A stretch of 64,000 bases of DNA from 3107 sp965216225 (GTDB taxonomy: Bacteria > Pseudomonadota > Alphaproteobacteria > Rhodobacterales > Rhodobacteraceae), in NCBI GenBank assembly GCA_965216225.1, contig CBDCFF010000034.1, forward strand, positions 387,838 through 451,837. The letters are read 5' to 3'. Below are positions 54,654 to 62,947 of this stretch, piece after piece. The notes below the pieces were generated by a model that was given only the letters and a program-made list of their open reading frames with translations, was not told the DNA's origin and ran no database searches. The position numbers and the translations under genes are program-made. How positions within the stretch are numbered: the first letter of the stretch is position 1; every line of letters begins with the position of its first letter.

Positions 54654-55124
54654 CCAAGACAGATATCTTGAGATAGAGCCACGGCAGCAGTTCCTCAATC
54701 GATCTGGTCTTGCGCAGCCAGGGCGGCAAGATCGACGAGGCGAAACGGATCTTTTCGTCCATATTGCCCCGGTCCCGCACCCGCGGCGCCTTCACTGCTA
54801 TCGGGCCGATGCCGGTCATAACCTCGCGCTCGGGCAGATGACCATGGCGCACCAGCCGCGCACGGCCATCGTCCGTCACCTCGCGGGCATGGGCGGCGAG
54901 GAGCGTGGCCAATTCCGCTTCCACCGCCTGTTTGAGCAGTTGGCGCGCGCCGGTTTGCAGGATGTCGGTCAGCGGGTCAGACGAAAATCCCGATGGACCG
55001 GGCAACGGCGTGATGGTAGACTTCGTCATGTGGCATATCCTTTTCTCTGCTGAGAATTGCGGCGCGTGAACAACGCCATGATAGGCCGCCAATCAGCCCC
55101 ATAACCAACTTTCGGCTATAACTC

Positions 55125-55395
55125 CACGGCGCGCGGGGGGGGGCCTTGTCCGGTTGGGGCAACCATACGGAGTCCGATCTGAACAACTCATATCCGGCTG
55201 ATTTCACTTATAAACAGCCCGATTTTGTTGGGTGCGAGGTGCAGGGTCTCGTAGTGACGGCGGCCGAGAAACCCGTCCGCGCGGCCTCGGGGAGCACCTC
55301 GCTGATCGCCTTTTCAAGCCCGCCGCCAACACGGCCGGTCACGGCAATCTCGACCTTGCCATCCCCGGTCTCGCGGACGGTCACGCCCAACCTGC
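55125..55395 (-). pseudogene. 3' remnant of an unidentified gene
   Basis: A frame entering from the IS5 fragment reads VTVRETGDGKVEIAVTGRVG and GGLEKAISEVLPEAARTGF; a one-base shift then gives HYETLHLAPNKIGLFISEIS before a stop. Codon use is unlike the IS genes around it. Looks like the decayed end of a chromosomal or phage gene; family not recognised. Confidence 0.35.
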
Positions 55396-55679
55396 CTGCG
55401 GCCAGGGTTCTGATCGCGGATCGGGGCTACGACAGCGCAAAGGTTCGAAAAATCATTGAAGATCAGAAGATTGAGGTTTGCATCCCTTCAAGGAAAAACC
55501 GCAACAAACCATCCCCCACTGCGCCGAAACGTACAAGAGGCGGCACAAGGTTGAAAACCTGTTCGCAAAACTCAAGGATTGGAGGCGCATCGCGATGCGC
55601 TATGACCGATGCGCACATATATTCAAATCCGCCATATACATCGCTGCAACCGTCATATTCTGGCTATGAGGACTGAGCC
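55396..55679 (+). mobile_element. IS5-family element A', 3' fragment
   Basis: Same sequence as the 3' half of IS5-A (56848-57680), on the opposite strand. Ends ATGAGGACTGAGCC at 55679. Reads LPAARVLIADRGYDSAKVRK, then a one-base deletion in the CAACAAA run shifts the frame; the tail is KRRHKVENLFAKLKDWRRIA. Confidence 0.82.
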
Positions 55680-56847
55680 TGGTCCCCCGGAATTGTACTT
55701 TGTATCATTGACTGAGCGGGAATTGAGGAGGATGTTGCGATGGTGGGACGTTTGGCGGATGCAGTGGTTCTGAGCGAAGATGAGCGCCGTTTTCTCGAGG
55801 GTCAGGTTCGGCGTCACAAAGCGGCACGTTCGCTGTCGGACCGATGCCGGATGATCCTGCTGTGCGCCGATGGATTGGCGAGCAAGGAAGTGGCGGCCCG
55901 GCTTGGGGTGCATGAACACACAGTCGGCAAATGGCGCAGACGTTTTGTGCGATGCCGGATTGAAGGTCTCACCGACGAATACCGTTCCGGTCGCCCGCGC
56001 ACCGTGTCGGACGATCGGGTGACCGCGGTGATTGAGCGCACGCTGAACACGACCCCGAGGGATGCGACCCATTGGTCGCTCCGAAGCATGGCTGCGGCGA
56101 CGGGACTGTCGCACACCACCATCCGGCGGATTTGGAACGGGTTCGGCCTGCAACCGCACCGAAGCGAGACATTCAAGCTCTCAACCGACCCGCTGTTGGT
56201 GGACAAGGTGCACGATATCGTCGGGCTGTACCTGTCACCGCCGAACAGGGCTGTCGTGTTGTGTGTTGACGAGAAATCGCAAATCCAGGCGCTGGATCGC
56301 GAACAGCCTGTGCTGCCAATGGCGCCCGGCGTGGCCGAGCGGCGCACCCACACCTGCATCCGACACGGCACGACGTCGCTTTTTGCAGCACTGGATATCG
56401 CCACCGGCGCCGTGATCGGCAAATGCTGCAAGCGGCGCCGCGCCACCGGGTTCCTCGACGTCCTCAAACAGATCGACCGGCAGATGCCGGACGGGCCGGA
56501 GGTGCATATCGTCATGGACAATTACGCCACCCACAAAACCCCGAAGATCAAGGCCTGGCTGGCACGCCGCCCGCATTGGCATGTCCACTTCACACCGACC
56601 TCGGCCAGTTGGATCAATCAGGTGGAGCGTTGGTTTGCTGAACTGACGCGCAAGCAACTGCAGCGCGGCGTCCATCGTTCAACGGCGGAACTGGAAGCCG
56701 ATATCGCTGCATTTATCGAGGCCCATAACGAAAACCCCAAACCCTGCAAATGGGTCAAACCCGCCGACCATATCCTCGCCTCTGTCAAGCGGTTCTGCCA
56801 ACGCGCCCAACAAAACTCATGTGCCGAACTTTAGATGCAGGTGACCA
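55680..56847 (+). mobile_element. IS630-family element B, complete
   Basis: Ends TGGTCCCCCG (55680) and, read inward from 56847, TGGTCACCTG. 1168 bp. Flanked on both sides by the same terminus of IS5-A in inverted orientation. Confidence 0.75.
55740..56834 (+). CDS. IS630-family transposase B, intact
   Basis: 364 residues in one frame. HTH (GLASKEVAARLGVHEHTVGK), then the DDE domain: D in VLCVDEKSQIQALDR, D in IVMDNYATHKTPKI and E in SWINQVERWFAELTRKQL. Ends TAG 56834. Confidence 0.93.
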   Translation: MVGRLADAVVLSEDERRFLEGQVRRHKAARSLSDRCRMILLCADGLASKEVAARLGVHEHTVGKWRRRFVRCRIEGLTDEYRSGRPRTVSDDRVTAVIERTLNTTPRDATHWSLRSMAAATGLSHTTIRRIWNGFGLQPHRSETFKLSTDPLLVDKVHDIVGLYLSPPNRAVVLCVDEKSQIQALDREQPVLPMAPGVAERRTHTCIRHGTTSLFAALDIATGAVIGKCCKRRRATGFLDVLKQIDRQMPDGPEVHIVMDNYATHKTPKIKAWLARRPHWHVHFTPTSASWINQVERWFAELTRKQLQRGVHRSTAELEADIAAFIEAHNENPKPCKWVKPADHILASVKRFCQRAQQNSCAEL

Positions 56848-57680
56848 GGCTCAGTCCTCATAGCCAGAATATGACGGTTGCAGCGATGTATATGGCGGAT
56901 TTGAATATATGTGCGCATCGGTCATAGCGCATCGCGATGCGCCTCCAATCCTTGAGTTTTGCGAACAGGTTTTCAACCTTGTGCCGCCTCTTGTAGGTTT
57001 CGGCGCAGTGGGGGATGGTTTTGTTGCGGTTTTTCTTTGAAGGGATGCAAGCCTCAATCTTCTGATCTTCAATGATTTTTCGAACCTTTGCGCTGTCGCA
57101 GCCCCGATCCGCGATCAGAACCCTGGCCGCAGGCAGGTCGGGCAGCAAAACATCCGCGCCCTTGAAGTCGCTACGCTGACCCGCCGTCAGATGCAGCCTG
57201 ACAGGGCGACCCGCACCGTCTCCAACGACATGCAGTTTCGTATTCAGTCCTCCCTTTGTACGCCCGATCAGGCGTGGCTCGGACCCCCCTTTTTGAGGCT
57301 GGACGCCGTGCGATGTGCTTTGAGATGGGTTGCGTCAATCATGAGGGTGTCGGCGTCCGGGCCATGGGGGCTGGCCAATTCTTCGAAAATTTGCTCGAAA
57401 ATACCTTTGCGGGACCAGCGCACAAACCGATTGTAGAGCGTTTTGTGAGGGCCGTATTCGACAGGCGCATCGCGCCAGCGTTAACCGTTGCGAATAATGA
57501 AAATAATACCACTCAACACACGACGGTCATCGACCCTGGGCTTGCCATGGGGCTTGGGAAAGAAGGGCTCAAGGCGCGCTGTTTGTGCCTCCGTCAGCCG
57601 GAAAGGATCGCTCATGTCACTACTCCGTTTTGCAGAACACTGATTCACAGGTTCAAAACAAAGTCAATGGGTCCTGACCC
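56848..57680 (-). mobile_element. IS5-family element A
   Basis: Ends GGCTCAGTCCTCAT (56848) and, read inward from 57680, GGGTCAGGACCC. 833 bp. Abuts IS5-B with only TA between (57681-57682). Confidence 0.85.
56858..57615 (-). pseudogene. IS5-A transposase with an in-frame stop
   Basis: Starts MSDPFRLTEAQTARLEPFFP at 57615. The conserved RNGLRWRDAP is RNG-stop-RWRDAP, a TTA to TAA change at about 57481. The second half (LPAARVLIADRGCDSAKVRK to IAATVIFWL) is in another frame after a run of G near 57290, where related elements also switch frame. The nonsense codon makes it inactive. Confidence 0.83.
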
Positions 57681-57682
57681 TA

Positions 57683-58522
57683 GGGTCTGTTGACGTTCAT
57701 TTGAGTTGAATGATGATTGCCGCCATTGAGACGAAGGCCTTGAAACTCTGATCTGTTTTGCAGGCCCGCATAGCGATACCTCTGTTTTCTTTGAGCTTAC
57801 CGAAGTAGTTCTCAATCAGATGCCGCCACTTGTACGTCTCTTTGTCGAATGTCGCGGGGAACTTTCGGTTGGATTTGGGCGGGATGACCGGTGTGATTTT
57901 TCTGTCGATCAACGCCAGGCGCCGCCAGTCAGCGTCGAAGGCCCGGTCGGCCAAAAGAGAGCCCGGGGCGAGGTTTTCGATCAGGGCTGGCGCCTCGCGC
58001 AAATCATGTGCCTGCCCCGGCATCAGGCGAAAATAGATGAGGTTGCCCAAGGCATCGGTCAGCGCCGGTATTTTGGTGGTGATGCCGCCGCGCGAGCGCC
58101 CTGTGGCCTGGCCTTGAGCCCCCCTTCAGCGCCCTGACCGGAGCGGTGGACTTTCATGATTGTACTGTCAATCATGGTGTATTCGTAGTCGGGATCCGAG
58201 GCTGATGCTTCGAACATGCGATAGAAAACGTCTGCCTTCACCCAGCGGCGGAAGCGCTTGAACACCGGGTTTCGATTGCCGAACCCAGTCGGCAATTCCC
58301 GCCATTGTGCCCCGGTGCGCACAATCCAAAGTACCGCTTCCATGAACAAACGCGGGGCGCGCGGCCCGTTTGACCGGGATCACTCTTCTTGCCAAGGCAA
58401 TACGGCTCAATGATCGTCCATTGGACGTCCGTTAAAACTCTCCGGGTCAAGGCTGCTCTCCTCTGTTTGCAACCTTGAAGCAGAAATCAAAACAAAGGGG
58501 TAGCATAAACGTCAACAGACCC
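57683..58522 (-). mobile_element. IS5-family element B
   Basis: Perfect 15-base ends GGGTCTGTTGACGTT (57683) and the complement at 58522. 840 bp. Different subgroup from A and C; related to fragment D. Confidence 0.87.
57697..58450 (-). pseudogene. IS5-B transposase, frameshifted
   Basis: N-terminus MTRRVLTDVQWTIIEPYCLG (58450), middle frame TGAQWRELPTGFGNRNPVFK, C-terminal frame LIYFRLMPGQAHDLREAPAL to SMAAIIIQLK. At least two shifts, near 58330 and 58110. Confidence 0.78.
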
Positions 58523-58534
58523 TGGCAACTGTGT

Positions 58535-59531
58535 TTATTCTGTGAGCTGATGGCGCCAGGGGATGCCGGTTTTGATGATCGCGTTTGCGATTGTGACCAG
58601 CCTGCGTGCGATTGCAATTATGACAGGTTTGTGCGGCTTCCCTCGCTCTTTGAGACGTTTTGCGACAGGCTTGAGAACCGGATTGTGACAGGCGGCGGCC
58701 AGCGCAGCCGGGAACAGCACATGCCGTAGAGACCGCCTTCCGCCAGCGATAGCTCTCCTGCCTCGCATCGCCCCGCTGTCATGTGGTATCGGCGCCAGGC
58801 CGGTCATGGCAGCGGCTTCGCCCGATGTCATCCGGCCGGGTTCCGGCAATCCGGCGATCAACATTGCCGCACAGACCGGGCCAATCCCCGGAATTGATCG
58901 TAAAAGCCCCGCCCTCAGGGCAAGAGGTTTCACTCGCGCGATAACGTTTTCGATCCGCCGTTCGATGTCATCGACCCGGGTATCAAGCACGTCTTTCAGG
59001 TCGTCATCCATGGTCTCGACACCGGCAGGAATGCCCTGCTTCCCTCGATCTCCGATCCGGGCCTTGAGCCGCTTGCCAGCAGTGCCGTTGCGACGAGTTG
59101 ACCTCTCCGGGTCGTCAGGGTTCCGGGAATACGCAGATTTTCGTCCGGCAGTTCCCGCCCGGCTTGCGGTCGGAATGCCATGAACCGGGCGATGAGTTCC
59201 GCATCTATCCGATCAGTCTTCGCGCGCGTGCCCCGGCAAAGCGCAAAGGTCCTGATCTGTGGCCCTGATCTGTGGTCCTGATCTGTGCCGGTGGCAATTG
59301 CACGGCCACGATGCCTGCGCCGACAGGTTCTGTCCAGAGCCTCCATTCCTGACCACCCGTGGCCTCAAATCCGACTTTGAGCGAACCGGAGAACCGCCGG
59401 ATCATCGCGATCAGCGCAATATCGCCGTCCGCCGTGTTTGGATGCCGGAACCGCTTCTCGCCGGGAAGGCAGAACCCATCCAGCCAGTCGCGCGATACAT
59501 CTGTCCCGGGAATGGTTATCTCAGCTATCAT
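58535..59531 (-). pseudogene. IS110-B transposase, frameshifted by a 13-bp repeat expansion
   Basis: Starts MIAEITIPGTDVSRDWLDGF. The frame is lost where GATCTGTGG(C/T)CCT is repeated (59258-59292), then resumes GTRAKTDRIDAELIARFMAF, is shifted again near 59100, and finishes with the Transposase_20 domain (LLRSIPGIGPVCAAMLIAGL to PWRHQLTE). The Gly-Ile-Gly loop missing in the first IS110 type is intact here. Confidence 0.82.
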
Positions 59532-59663
59532 GTCACTCTCTCTTCCTTATGCTTCGCGGTCCCGCAAAACGGGCCGCCGTCAACTGTTCGAGACGGTGAA
59601 GAGAGGCAGGATCAGCCTGCTGGTGAACGTGGTCATGCCACAAGGTGTTCAGCGCTGTATCCC
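59532..59663 (-). ncRNA. possible bridge RNA (donor-loop part) of IS110-B
   Basis: Reading the minus strand, CTCTCTTC (59605-59598) pairs with GAAGAGAG (59545-59538), which ends six bases before the transposase ATG. Between them are ACAGTTG (59587-59581), a hairpin CCCGTTTTGCGGG (59573-59561) and GCATAAGG. ACAGTTG also occurs at the element's 3' end (58532-58526), as a donor guide should. The upstream target loop looks incomplete. Confidence 0.45.
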
Positions 59664-59887
59664 ACCCTCCCCGCTCTGGCCTGTTCATGGCAAGATCAAT
59701 CTTGCGTGAGATTCGGGACGGGGGCAAGACATGCCGATTTCCTTGCACAAGCAGGCGACGACGACGCCGAAGATCAGGGCCGCAATCCGTTCTGAAAGGC
59801 CGCACGCCAATCGGTGCGCTCAAGGACTGGCATCAAGAAAAGCCCGAGCTCTTCAGAAAGCAGCCATGCAATCACACGGGATGTGAC
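59664..59887 (+). mobile_element. IS481 relic with large internal deletion
   Basis: Holds both extremities of the IS481 element (CTGGCCTGTTCATGGCAAGA ... ISLHKQATTTPKIRAAI, and LKGRTPIGALKDWHQEKPEL to the GGGATGTGACA end) with about 840 bases of the middle missing at 59790. Non-coding, resembling a miniature derivative. Confidence 0.8.
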
Positions 59888-59897
59888 AACCGACAAG

Positions 59898-60116
59898 TGC
59901 CACCCCGTTGGGCACAATAAAGCCTTTCAGATATCCGCGTATGCGGATCCGCAGCGTCTTGCAGGCGAAGCCCCAAAAATGGGGAACACCGGTCATCTGC
60001 TCGCCTTGGCGTTGACCAGGGGACGCTCGCCAGCGTTCCAACAGGCTTAGTGATCGTTACCGAATGGCGGAGACTACAGGCTCCGTGGCGAAGCCATGGA
60101 GCACGCCCCGCAGGGC
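59898..60116 (+). ncRNA. structured stretch without a gene, candidate RNA
   Basis: Six hairpins in 219 bases: GTGCC/GGCAC (59898-59914), ATCCGC-GTAT-GCGGAT (59933-59948), CCCC/GGGG around AAAAAT (59971-59984), ACGCT-CGCC-AGCGT (60023-60036), GCTCCGTGGC-GAA-GCCATGGAGC (60080-60102) and GCCC-CGCA-GGGC (60105-60116). No open frame. It lies between an IS481 relic and a toxin-antitoxin pair. Family not identified. Confidence 0.4.
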
Positions 60117-60142
60117 AAGCCCCGGATGAATCCGATTTGAAT

Positions 60143-60170
60143 TGAAAAATCGCGCAACAATGTTATACTT
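60143..60170 (+). promoter_or_regulatory. promoter of the RelB/ParE-type toxin-antitoxin pair
   Basis: -35 TTGAAA (60143-60148), 16-base spacer, -10 TATACT (60165-60170). Just after it GTTATACTTTGTGCAACTGTAAC is an imperfect palindrome (GTTA...TAAC, 60163-60185) suited to autoregulation by the ribbon-helix-helix antitoxin. Confidence 0.55.
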
Positions 60171-60202
60171 TGTGCAACTGTAACCATGAAACCGGGAAGA
60201 TC

Positions 60203-60469
60203 ATGGCAAATTCAACGGTCGGTGTGCGCCTTGATGAAGACACCCAACATCGCCTGGAAGCTTTGAGTAAAGCGCGAGACAGAGCACCTCACTATCTGAT
60301 GAAAACGGCTGTTGAGCGTTTCCTGGATGTCGAAGAGGCGTTGGAATCTGAACGGCAACTGGTGAAATCTCGTTGGGAAAAATACGAGTTGACCGGCGAA
60401 ACGATTGATCACGAGGATGTAAAGGCCTGGGCTGCCAGCCTTGATGCCGGGACAGAAACCCGTTCATGA
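60203..60469 (+). CDS. ribbon-helix-helix antitoxin
   Basis: 88 residues from ATG 60203. N-terminal RHH (ANSTVGVRLDEDTQHRLEAL, SKARDRAPHYLMKTAVERFL) that would dimerise and bind the operator upstream; acidic C-terminal tail (GETIDHEDVKAWAASLDAG) that would wrap the toxin. CopG/RelB-type. Stop overlaps the toxin ATG by 4 bases, the usual coupling. Confidence 0.88.
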   Translation: MANSTVGVRLDEDTQHRLEALSKARDRAPHYLMKTAVERFLDVEEALESERQLVKSRWEKYELTGETIDHEDVKAWAASLDAGTETRS

Positions 60470-60750
60470 CGGTCGTAAGATGGCTACCGGAGGCACTGGA
60501 TGACCTCAAGCGACTCCATGGGTTTATAGAACCGCATAGCCCGACTGCCGCTAAACGTGCCATCGATATATTGATCGAGGCCGCCGACACCCTGGCAGAA
60601 TTTCCGGAAAAAGGTCGGCCCCGGGACTTGGAAATGGATTTTCGCGAGTTGCCTGTTCGCTTTGGAGCACGCGGCTATGTCGTCCGATACCGGTACGTTG
60701 ATGATGAAGTCATTATCGTTCGTGTCTGGCACGCTCTGGAGGACCGTTAA
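60466..60750 (+). CDS. RelE/ParE-family toxin
   Basis: 94 residues: VVRWLPEALDDLKRLHGFIE at the start, DTLAEFPEKGRPRDLEMDFR and the final VRYRYVDDEVIIVRVWHALE, the ParE fold. ParE toxins inhibit gyrase, RelE toxins cut mRNA; the lack of clear RelE catalytic residues favours ParE. Intact with its antitoxin. Confidence 0.88.
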   Translation: MTVVRWLPEALDDLKRLHGFIEPHSPTAAKRAIDILIEAADTLAEFPEKGRPRDLEMDFRELPVRFGARGYVVRYRYVDDEVIIVRVWHALEDR

Positions 60751-60920
60751 ACGAGAGGATCAAAAGATGTGGAGGCAACGCTCACAAGCAGAGTTATACA
60801 CTGAGCGGCAGAATAACGGCCAACTCACCTGTAACCGTGCCCCACATCTGAACCTGTCGCGTATTTGTGCCGATCCCATTGCTGGTTCAAGCCACCTTCC
60901 GTTCGAAAGCGACCGGGCTT
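60751..60920. other. 170-base gap before IS481 remnant
   Basis: No gene or repeat that I can support. Confidence 0.4.
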
Positions 60921-61119
60921 TTCCAGCCCGGAGCGCGAGACGGTCGGGTTGAGAAACTCGCGGACCACGGCGAGCAGGTCGTCGAGCGGCAGCAGCAGCC
61001 TCTGTCTCAGCGAGACCGCCACGGCCTCCTGTGCTGGCGTGAGCGTGGTCTGCAACCTGTGCGCCGTATGGCTCCGATCATGGACGGTGTCTCCAGACGG
61101 TCTGCTCCGGGATGCCCTA

Positions 61120-61964
61120 GGGTCAGTCCTCATTGATTGATGCAGAAGATGACAACGGCGGCGATGCAGATTGCAGAGAAGAAGGCGTGTGCGCAGCGGT
61201 CATAACGGGTTGCAATCCTGCGCCAGTCCTTGAGGCTGGCGAAGAGGCTCTCAATCTTGTGGCGTTGTTGGTATGATGTTTTACAATAGGTTGCCGGATG
61301 CCTGCGCCTTGCGCGGGGTGGAATGCAGGGCGTGATCCCCCGCGCGCCGAGGGCTTCGCGATACCCGTCACTGTCGTCGCCCCTGTCGCCGATCAACTCC
61401 GCAGCGGGTGGCAGATCAGGCAACAGGGCCGCAGCCCCTTTGTGGTCATTTTGCTGCCCTTCGGTCAGGAGCAGGCGCACAGGCCACCCCCGACCATCGC
61501 AAACCGCGTGCAGTTTCGAGTTCAACCCGCCTTTTGTCCCCCCGATAGCGCGGGGAACATCCCCCCTTGAGCAGGCTGGAGGCCGTCCCATGGGCTTTGA
61601 GGTGCGTTGCATCGATCATCAGACGCCCAGGCGGTTCGCCTTCGGCAGCCAACGCGATGAATATCCGCTCGAACACGCCCATGCGAGACCAGCGTATGAA
61701 CCGGTTATACAAGGTTTTATGCGGCCCATACACATCCGGGGCATCGCACCAGCGGAGCCCGTTTCGGATCACATGAATGATCCCGCTGACGACCCTGCGG
61801 TCATCAACCCGCGGCACCCCGTGTGACAATGGAAAGAACCCGCTTATCCGAGACAACTGATCTTCGCTGAGCCAAAACTGATCAGACACACTGCCCTCCT
61901 AATTGTCCAAGGCAGGGATGTCAGAATAATCAGATCAGGGCAAGAAATTAACAGGGCCTGACCC
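61120..61964 (-). mobile_element. IS5-family element C, complete
   Basis: Ends GGGTCAGTCCTCATTG (61120) and, read inward from 61964, GGGTCAGGCCCTGTTA; TA duplicated at 61118-61119 and 61965-61966 within a CTAG site. 845 bp. Confidence 0.9.
61130..61889 (-). CDS. IS5-C transposase, two overlapping frames
   Basis: First frame from ATG 61889 (MSDQFWLSEDQLSRISGFFP, DDRRVVSGIIHVIRNGLRWC, MIDATHLKAHGTASSL), second frame 61130-61612 (IGGTKGGLNSKLHAVCDGRG to RYDRCAHAFFSAICIAAVVI). They join at KGG in a run of six G near 61561 by a +1 (or -2) shift. The IS427 subgroup of IS5 has such a layout, so it is probably functional rather than decayed. Confidence 0.82.
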
Positions 61965-62192
61965 TAGCGCTCGGCCACGATCCACGCGGGTTCTTTGCTC
62001 GCCTGGATTGCGGCCCTGATCTTCGGCGTCGTCGTCGCCTGCTTGTGCAACGAAATCAGCATGTCTTGCCCCCGTCCCGAATCTCACGCAGGATTGATCT
62101 TGCCATGAACAGGCCAGAGCGGCGAGGGTCTATCTGATCGTCCGGGATGGAACAATTAACGATTGTGCTCCTTGGGGTCGCACTATACGTCA

Positions 62193-62221
62193 TTGACATA
62201 TACGGCAGTGAAACATATATG
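62193..62221 (+). promoter_or_regulatory. strong promoter of the HigB-type toxin gene
   Basis: -35 TTGACA (62193-62198), 17-base spacer, -10 TATATG (62216-62221), 10 bases before the toxin ATG, so the mRNA leader would be very short or leaderless-like. Confidence 0.6.
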
Positions 62222-62231
62222 GTGACCTGAG

Positions 62232-62573
62232 ATGACACGATTGCATACCGTGGTGGAGCTTCCGGAATTACGGAAGCGCGCCAAGGCAATCATGTCCGAG
62301 CAGGAGCGTGAGGCTGGTATCAACTTTGTTGCAGCAAACCCCGAGGCTGGGGTGTCCCTTGGTGGAGGCCTTCGCAAGGTCCGTATACCTCGGGAAGGGG
62401 GCGGCAAGAGTGGCGGCTTCAGGACGATATATGTGTTTGGTGGAACGCACATGCCGATCTTCCTGATAACCGTGTTCACCAAGAACGAGAAGGCCGACCT
62501 GTCGAAGACAGAACAAGCGGCAGCCGTGGAGATGAGCAAAGCGATCGTCGCAAGATATGGAGACGCAACATGA
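62232..62573 (+). CDS. HigB/RelE-family toxin
   Basis: 113 residues: MTRLHTVVELPELRKRAKAI, GGLRKVRIPREGGGKSGGFR and IFLITVFTKNEKADLSKTEQ, the pattern of chromosomal RelE/HigB-like mRNA interferases with a downstream Xre antitoxin. Complete; overlaps the antitoxin ATG by 4 bases. Toxin-first order is typical of HigBA. Confidence 0.85.
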   Translation: MTRLHTVVELPELRKRAKAIMSEQEREAGINFVAANPEAGVSLGGGLRKVRIPREGGGKSGGFRTIYVFGGTHMPIFLITVFTKNEKADLSKTEQAAAVEMSKAIVARYGDAT

Positions 62574-62947
62574 GTGCATTTGAATCTGTGTCGAAGGGCC
62601 TCGAAGAGGCACTCGCCTTTGCAAACGGCAATGTGATCGGCGCGAAGGTGCATGAGGTGGCTGTCGCCAGCGTTGATGTCGCCGAGGTGCGACGGCAAAC
62701 AGACCTGTCGCAGGCTGAATTCGCCAAAAGCATTGGTGTGGCCAAGGGCACGTTGCTGAACTGGGAGCATGGGCGCCGGCAGCCGAGGGAGTGTCCTGAA
62801 TTCTGTGTATCTGTCCCGGTCCATGGGGGTTTCAAATACAGTCACGCATTGAAGCGCTGGTCGAACATAATAGCGAACTGGTTGCGGGCTGCAAACCATT
62901 CCCGAACATTCCTGCCGCCTTTCTCGAAGTTGCGGATGGCCAGATAG
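62570..62947 (+). pseudogene. Xre-family antitoxin, C-terminus replaced by IS256a sequence
   Basis: Reads VRRQTDLSQAEFAKSIGVAK, GTLLNWEHGRRQPRE: an Xre helix-turn-helix. At 62789 IS256a begins, so the normal C-terminal helices (about 10-30 residues in relatives) are missing and the frame runs into unrelated IS sequence until 62947. Confidence 0.82.

Larger units (their letters stand above)
53517..54668 (+). mobile_element. IS110-family element, copy 2, uninterrupted
   Basis: Begins TGTCTATTGG (53517) after core CT (53515-53516); ends GACAGATAT then CT (54667-54668). 1152 bp: a 221-base non-coding 5' region and a transposase gene. Inserted at the same base of IS256b as copy 1. Confidence 0.87.
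50186..55029 (-). pseudogene. IS256b transposase, copy 2, in pieces
   Basis: N-terminus 54669-55029 (MTKSTITPLPGPSGFSSDPL), middle 52690-53516 and the last residues at 50186-50248 (FRDRIKQIHHAA). It shares the VPGLTEAG frameshift with copy 1 and has a further frameshift near 53125, where extra bases follow GDGAP. Broken by both nested elements. Confidence 0.83.
50155..55124 (-). mobile_element. IS256b, copy 2, split by IS66 and IS110
   Basis: Left end GAGCTATGCCCGAAAGTTGG at 50155, right end at 55124 as in copy 1. No target duplication at the outer flanks, so rearranged. IS66 occupies 50249-52680 and IS110 53517-54668. The short piece left of IS66 differs from copy 1 and looks recombined. 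Confidence 0.75.
58523..59663 (-). mobile_element. second IS110-family element (IS110-B), 5' end uncertain
   Basis: 3' end near 58523 next to IS5-B. Transposase gene on the minus strand, with a structured non-coding 5' region (59532-59663). The 5' end is lost or hidden against an IS481 relic. No terminal repeats, as expected. Confidence 0.65.
60921..62062 (-). pseudogene. IS481 transposase fragment
   Basis: N-terminal residues from ATG 62062 (MLISLHKQATTTPKIRAAIQ), then after the IS5-C insertion VHDRSHTAHRLQTTLTPAQE and EAVAVSLRQRLLLPLDDLLA, ending near 60921 before the catalytic domain. Confidence 0.8.
60921..62152 (-). mobile_element. IS481 element, copy 2, 3' truncated and split by IS5-C
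   Basis: Right terminus GGGATGGAACA ends at 62152 as in copy 1. Sequence from about 60921 is the transposase middle; the C-terminal half is absent. IS5-C sits at 61120-61964. Confidence 0.82.

Noticed and set aside
59250..59295. CRISPR-like repeat
   Set aside because: Short 13-bp units without spacers; a simple tandem expansion. No other repeat-spacer array or cas gene was seen in the window.
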